From assembly GCF_035046485.1 (NCBI RefSeq), contig NC_085137.1, forward strand, positions 502,964,536 through 503,028,535: DNA of 64,000 nt, in the 5' to 3' direction. The position numbers and the translations under genes are program-made. The DNA comes from Aedes albopictus. Its lineage: Eukaryota > Arthropoda > Insecta > Diptera > Culicidae. The first letter of the stretch is position 1, and every line of letters starts with the position of its first letter. The notes under the pieces were generated by a model. It was not told where the DNA came from. It did not search any database and saw nothing but the letters and a program-made list of their open reading frames with translations. Positions 59,144-64,000 of the stretch are shown in pieces.

Positions 59144-59479
59144 TCTGGGATATATAGTAAAGTATGGAAAATATTCTCAACCATTTACATAAGTGAATAG
59201 CTTCACGGAAAAATATTTAAATAGTTCCTGAAAATCCCCAAAGATTCTCAGAAATTCCCAGTCATCTGGGATATATTCGGCAAAGTATAAAAAATATTCT
59301 CAACCATTTACATAAGAGAATAGCTTCACGAAAAAATATTTAAATAATTCCTGAAAATCCCTAAAGATTCTCAGAATTTCCCAGCCATCTGGGATATATT
59401 CTGCAAAGTATAGAAAATATTTTCAACCATTTACATAAGAGAATAGCTTCACGGAAAAATATTTAAATAATTCGTGAAA

Positions 59480-59745
59480 ATTCTTAAAAATTTTAAGAAA
59501 TTCCAAGTCAGAATTCCACTTCTTGAGGGGGGACAAAAATAAATTATTCAAAAAAAAATAAAATAAAAAATCTATAGTGAAATTAGATTTGTCGAGAAAA
59601 TTTCTTAACAAATCCGATGAGTTTGATGATTTTGCCTAATTGTTTGGGTAATTTTTAATTAAAAACATTTATTATTTATCATCCCCCCCTTAACGAGTGA
59701 ACGAGTAAAGTGACAAAAGAAGAAAATGATATTTGTTCCGGCCTA
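59480..59745. other. Non-array insert near the end of the 123-bp array
   Basis: About 265 bp do not match the array unit, and the unit resumes at 'ttaaataattcctg'. Facing G6 and C6 runs (59525-59532, 59683-59690) with AT-rich neighbours suggest a decayed inverted-repeat element, but the ends are unclear. Confidence 0.4.
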
Positions 59746-59835
59746 ATACTTAAATAATTCCTGAAAATCCCTAAAGATTCTCAGAATTTCCCAGCCATCT
59801 GGGATATATTCTGCAAAGTATAGAAAATATTCTAT

Positions 59836-60335
59836 AATAGTTTTTAAAAATCAGGGCCCAAATAATCAACAGCGCGAGTGGGTATCCAACAAGACCGTGA
59901 TTTGACGGGGTGCTATCCCTAGTTGGTTTTTTTTTAAATAATGAATATTTCCATTCCAATTAATATTCTTGAGCATAGAGTATCATATAGTACATGCCGC
60001 ACGATTTACGAATGCAAAATGGTCAATGGCTAAGAAAACTCTCAGTTAATAATATTGGTGCTCAATTAACACTAAGCATAAAAGCAGGATTTGTCGCAGT
60101 AGAAGCGTAACGCCAGAAAGAAGTTCTTTAAAATTAAAATTGAAAAGGTGATTCTGTTACTTGTCAGCCTCGGACGGAGAATCTCCCTAATATAGATAAA
60201 CAATTTAGTAATAAGAGGCCATAAGGGGGGGGGGGGTGTATGAGAGATAAGATGTGTGCTGATATTAAAAATTAATTAATAAATAAACCAGAACTTCAAA
60301 TCTTGAAAGTTATGAGTCTTATTCAAAATTAATAA
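59836..60335. other. Unique AT-rich sequence
   Basis: It has no gene or clear repeat; it holds a G9 run near 60227-60235. Confidence 0.5.
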
Positions 60336-60600
60336 GGTCTCCAGTGAGCCTAGTAGATAAAAGAGTATAAATCGCAAATCCTCCGGTGACGACGGGTGCA
60401 ATTCCCGTTTCGGTTGCGAAAATTTCTCGACTTTCTGGGCACTTTATCACTGTGCTTGCCTCACTTGATACACCTTCATGCTATAGCAGGCAAAGAAAGT
60501 CTTTCAATTGATAACTGTGGAAGTACTCAAAGAACACTGAGTTCAAGGCATGCAGGTCAAGTTCCAGTGGGACCTGAAGCCAGTAGGAAGAAGAAGAAGC
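60336..60600 (+). mobile_element. Feilai-type tRNA-derived SINE
   Basis: The tRNA-like head has an A-box-like GAGCCTAGTAGATAAAAG and a B-box-like GGGTGCAATTCCCG. The body has 'cactgtgcttgcctcac', 'caggcaaagaaagtctttc', 'aactgtggaagtactca' and 'caagttccagtgggacctga', and ends in GAAGAAGAAGAAG. This order and tail fit the Feilai family of Aedes, as I remember it. It is not a functional tRNA. Confidence 0.75.
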
Positions 60601-60906
60601 CGTAACAAAAACCATATAACAATTGAAACTTGGTCAAAAACAGCATAAAACCGCATGATGATAGCAAACATACTTACGAAAAGTTATTCTAACAATCACT
60701 TGATTTTATCCCGGATTCGAATTGACCGACGGTACCGAAGGTGGTATATTGCTTCTTTATCGGACAGTGTTTCATCCGGATCATTCATCGCAGCAGAACG
60801 CTTTCTACTTCCATGTAGTATCCTCGCTGTTGGTGTTCGTGAAATCCTTCGAAAGCGCTACAAGAAGTCGTCGTCTTGCAAACGACCAATCCAGCTCAGG
60901 TGCCCT

Positions 60907-61337
60907 TCATCCAACGGTGCCAACTCCTAAACATTGTCGATCAGCTCCTCCGGCTTCCGGAAACATCAGAACTGCATTGTTAACCGAGGCGGCCAAAATG
61001 TCTCCGCCCGGGCTGAAGTGCTCTGCGGGATGGGATGAATGAAAACAAAAGTATGATTCGAATGTTTCAGACGGGTGGCATTCAAACGAGTTCTGGATCA
61101 TCCGGATCTGTATGACCAGCTGCTCACCTCTGCCTCTTTTTGCACTTACGTGTTGATCGGCTGCAGGTTTTTCCCACCTCATTGTGAGTGATGTTCACCC
61201 CCAGGATGACGAAAGAAGCGACGGTTAGCTTTTTCCATCTGGCTGGCGGCCGCAGCTGCTCTTGATTCCGATAGATCTGAAAAAAAAAAATCAACATCAA
61301 AACAAAGACTTTTTAGGACTTTTCCCGGAAACTTACC
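60907..61337 (-). other. Possible spliced transcription unit, family unknown
   Basis: Splice-like sites on the minus strand: donor GAATAG|GTAAGT at 61337, acceptor TTTTTTTTCAG with the exon starting at 61276 (60-bp intron, a common insect size), donor CAACAC|GTAAGT at 61150, and acceptor CCATCCCGCAG with an exon starting at 61022. The 127-bp middle exon is open throughout (IYRNQEQLRPPARWKKLTV...). It continues in phase into HFSPGGDILAASVNNAVLMF and a stop at 60907. The first exon has only short upstream frames. I recognise no family. It could be a non-coding RNA, a decayed gene or chance. Confidence 0.3.
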
Positions 61338-61539
61338 TATTCGAATGCGTCCGGAAGATCTACAATGTAGATTCTACGTCCATCCTGGGTCAACCATGGC
61401 CACTGGCCACACGCGACACAATATTGCACAATATTAAATCTTTGTAAAAATTAATAAATTTTATTCGCGAATCGCGGCCTGCGACGAACAACAGCAGCCG
61501 ATTTTTTGTCTTTTTCCAAGGCGGCCACTGTGTCGCAGG

Positions 61540-61680
61540 GATGCCAGATGTGAAGACATGTCTTCAATTTGAAGACATTTGAACTTCTGTGAAGACATTT
61601 ATTTTTGGGAAGACATATTGAAGACATTTCAAATTATGTGAAGACTTTTGAAGACTTCTGAAGACATAAAAAGAATCTTA
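61540..61680. repeat. Cluster of GAAGACAT motifs
   Basis: About ten copies of GAAGACAT or GAAGACTT occur at irregular spacing in about 140 bp, one as a palindrome (GAAGACATGTCTTC). I see no reading frame or known element. Confidence 0.7.
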
Positions 61681-61978
61681 GAACAATTTCAGATGAAACA
61701 AGTTTCAATTTCTGTTGATAAGAACATACAATTTTCCTAGCAAATTCCATATTTTTCGGTGACAGAAGTTTTTTAGTTAAAATACGATTTACCACCATTT
61801 CTTGGGAATTTTAGGATTTATGCTGAAGTATTAAATCAATTTTTCATCTGCAATTATTTATAGAAAACAAATTTTTCAGGAAGCAATTAACACATTCCAG
61901 TAATTTTTCTAGATAACTTCCAGAACAATCAAATATTATTTATCATATCATTCAAGGATTTTTAAAATCCCATCGACA

Positions 61979-62312
61979 ATTGGGTTCTTGAGGGGTATCC
62001 GGATTATTTCATAATCGGATTCACCGCCCAAAAATTAGTCGAAATCCAAAATTTCATAATTTTTGGAGTCCGGGAACTATTTTTAAAATCCATTTCAAGT
62101 TTGTATGGGGAAATTTTTTTGTTCGGGTCGAACTGTCACTTTAACGATTGAACTGTCATTCTATCCACGAAAATTAAAACTGTTTTGTTGATTTAACCAT
62201 CAAAACAAAAGTGTTGGAATCCAATAAAATCACGTTATACTCAGAAAAATGAGCTCTTTCGATTAGGCTATAGAAAATAGCAATATTTTATTCACTAAAC
62301 AACCCAATTCCA
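61979..62312. mobile_element. Possible MITE (AATTGGGTT ends)
   Basis: AATTGGGTTCTTGAGG on the left faces AATTGGGTTGTTTAGT read in reverse from the right. The arms are short and the target duplication unclear. Confidence 0.4.
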
Positions 62313-62329
62313 AAAGACATTTTTTTTAG

Positions 62330-63660
62330 TTTCTTCTAGGAATTTATCTGGGTATTCTCCTCTAGTTTTACTCAGCAATCCCTCTAGAAGTTCCACGGGA
62401 ATTCCTTCAGGACTTCAGGTCTTTTGCGAATTCCTCCAGTAGTTTCATTAGAATTTTTTCAGGAGTTCCTTGGGAATTCCTTCAGGAGTGTTCTTCAAGG
62501 TGTTACTCGGAAATTCCTCCAGGAGTTTCTCGGAAAGTCCTCCTGGAGTTCCTAGGAAATTTCTCGATGTAATCCTCGGAAATTCTCAAAGAATTCTTCG
62601 GGAATTTCTCCAGAAGTTATTCAGGAATTCCTTCAGGAGTTCCTCGAGAATTCTTCCAGGAGTTCCTCGGGGATTTCTATACGAGTTCCTCGGAAATTTT
62701 TCGAAGGGGTCCTCGGAAATTTGTTCAAGTAATTCTCGGGTATATCTTCAGGAGTTACTCGGGAATTCCACTTGGAGTTACTAGGAAATTGCTCCATGCA
62801 TTCTTTGGCATTCCTCCAAAGAAGTTTCTCGAGAACTCCTAAAGGAGTTTTTCGGGAATTTCTCCAGAAGCTCCTCGAGAATTACTTCTGGAGTTCCTCG
62901 GGAATTCCTCCAGAAGTTCCTCGGGAATTCTTTCAGGAGTTCCTCGGGAAATTCTACAAGAGTTTATCGAAAATTCCTCCAAGGGATCCTCGGGAATTCT
63001 TTCAGGAGTTTGCCGAGAATTTCCTCAGAAGTTCCTCGGAAATTCCTCAAAGAGATCCTCTAGAGTTTCTCCAGGAGTTCCTAGGAAATTTCTCCTTGTA
63101 TTCCTCGGAATTCCATCAAGAGTTCCTCGGGAATTCTACCTAGAGTTTTTTTTTCTGGAATTTCCCCAGGAGCTTCACGAGCATTCCTTCAGAAGTTCTT
63201 CGGGAATTTCCTTTCTGATTCATCGTGAATTCCTCCAGGAGGTCTTCGGAAATTCTTCCAAGAGTCCCTTGAGAAACATCTACACGAGTTCCTCAGTAAT
63301 TCGTCCGGGGTTTCCTCGAAAATCTATGCACGACATTCTCGAGTATACCTCCAGAAATCACTCGGGAATTTCTAAAGGGATTCTTTGGAAATTCCTTTAG
63401 GAGTTCCTAGAGAATTCTTCTCGCATTTTATCAGAAATTCTTCACGAGTTCAGACATTTCAGAAATTTATCTGGATGTTTGTATGATTACCTTCAGGAAA
63501 CCCTCGGGAATTCCCGGGAATCTTCTGCAATAGGTTGACGGGGAACTGGTGAAAAAAAAACCTCAAGGAACTCCAAAGGAATTTTCGTAGAATTCTTTGG
63601 AGGAAATTCCGAGAAGCACTTAACTCGTGGAGAAATTCCCGAAATCCTACAGGAAGAGTT
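62330..63660. repeat. Degenerate short-period repeat tract (CTCGGGAATTCCTCCAGGAG-like)
   Basis: It is built from variants of 'ttcctcgggaattc' and 'ctccaggagttcctc', in the same orientation as the 24-bp array but with a looser period near 30 bp. Long plus-strand frames (for example at 62470-63143) are repeat by-products. Confidence 0.75.
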
Positions 63661-63845
63661 TATGGAGGTATTCCAAGGGGTTGGAAACTCTGACACCTTG
63701 TGTGAAACACCCGCTTCGCACACCAAAAACACCTTTCGACACCTTTCCGACACCTTTCAAATGTGCCACCATGATTTTTTTAATTTTACTGCCATCACTG
63801 TTCTGTCGGTGTTTATGTTTACATTTATTATGTTAATGAACTTTT

Positions 63846-63989
63846 ATGAATAACCGTCGCGGTTTCCCCGGTTTTATTGCTCAGAGTTCGGAAAACGGAA
63901 GTTCGGATTGCTCTCTACCGGGTACGAGCAGCAGTGTAGGACCAGGTACGTTTATCAAACCGCCGAGCATGGCGGGTCGACGCAGTTAA
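63846..63989 (+). CDS. Possible first exon or short ORF, family unknown
   Basis: The ATG at 63846 opens MNNRRGFPGFIAQSSENG in non-repetitive, GC-richer sequence. The frame is open for 47 codons to TAA at 63987. A donor-like ACCAG|GTACGT at 63945/63946 would end an exon inside it, continuing beyond the right edge. I cannot tell which applies, and no family is recognised. Confidence 0.25.
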   Translation: MNNRRGFPGFIAQSSENGSSDCSLPGTSSSVGPGTFIKPPSMAGRRS

Positions 63990-64000
63990 TGGACAAAAGA

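Larger units (their letters stand above)
42841..59835. repeat. Tandem array, unit about 123 bp, about 17 kb, interrupted
   Basis: The unit contains CAGTCATCTGGGATATATTC, AAAATATTCTCAACCATTTA, AATAGCTTCACGGAAAAATA and TTTAAATAATTCCTGAAAAT. From 42.84 to about 45.8 kb the units are degenerate and shorter (about 110-120 bp). After 45.8 kb they are near-identical. I estimate about 115 copies. A 1468-bp super-period is visible (46472 against 47940; 47308 against 48776). It is AT-rich, with no open frame of note. Other elements inserted into it are listed separately. Confidence 0.93.

Noticed and set aside
60655..61042. Plus-strand open frames in the GC-richer right flank
   Set aside because: Two frames overlap, neither resembles a known protein, and the minus strand has better splice signals.

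Overview
This window is eukaryotic and looks like a culicine mosquito, most likely Aedes. Three things point that way: a split ortholog of the animal E3 ligase ZNF598, a tRNA-derived SINE of the Feilai type (60.3-60.6 kb), and a dense nest of insect transposons (Copia, BEL/Pao, LOA-type and RTE-like LINEs, hAT, Tc1/mariner, Helitron-like, many MITEs). The species call is inference. Reading starts were chosen for a eukaryote (ATG only), and exon ends follow GT/AG splice sites.

The only confident cellular gene is ZNF598 on the minus strand. Exon 1 (RING finger) is at 28041-28555, exon 2 (C2H2 fingers) at 3882-4193 and exon 3 (last finger plus disordered FPxL-motif region) at 2565-3376. The codon phases join exactly. 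The 3' exons lie beyond the left edge. Intron 1 is about 23.8 kb and is almost entirely transposable elements.

Layout: 1-2.3 kb is a degenerate short-period repeat. 4.56-6.32 kb is a dead RTE-like LINE. 6.32-13.95 kb is one defective Copia element with a 5-bp target duplication (CAAAT); its 5' LTR was later split by two TAA-flanked MITE-like elements, one of which carries a Tc1/mariner remnant, and by a SINE. 14-17.6 kb is a BEL/Pao remnant. 17.6-22.8 kb is a set of MITEs, one split by a 4.4-kb insertion that contains a 146-bp tandem array. 23.2-26.7 kb is a young 5'-truncated LOA-like LINE with an intact RT-RNase H frame and an identical 109-bp duplication on both sides. 27.2-27.8 kb holds two MITEs of a family with 4-bp target duplications.

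Upstream of ZNF598 (28.9-30.0 kb) are two inverted-repeat elements. Then come two satellite-scale arrays lying end to end. The first (30.0-42.8 kb) has a 24-bp unit and a 3.8-kb higher-order period. The second (42.8-59.8 kb) has a unit of about 123 bp and is interrupted by a 158-bp MITE, a LINE tail, a 461-bp near-perfect palindrome, and a hAT element that contains a Helitron-like insert.

The right flank (59.8-64 kb) has a SINE, a possible small spliced transcription unit on the minus strand, a cluster of GAAGACAT motifs, another degenerate short-period repeat tract and a possible first exon at the right edge. Most of the window's biology is transposition history and satellite growth. I see no operon, CRISPR or bacterial system.
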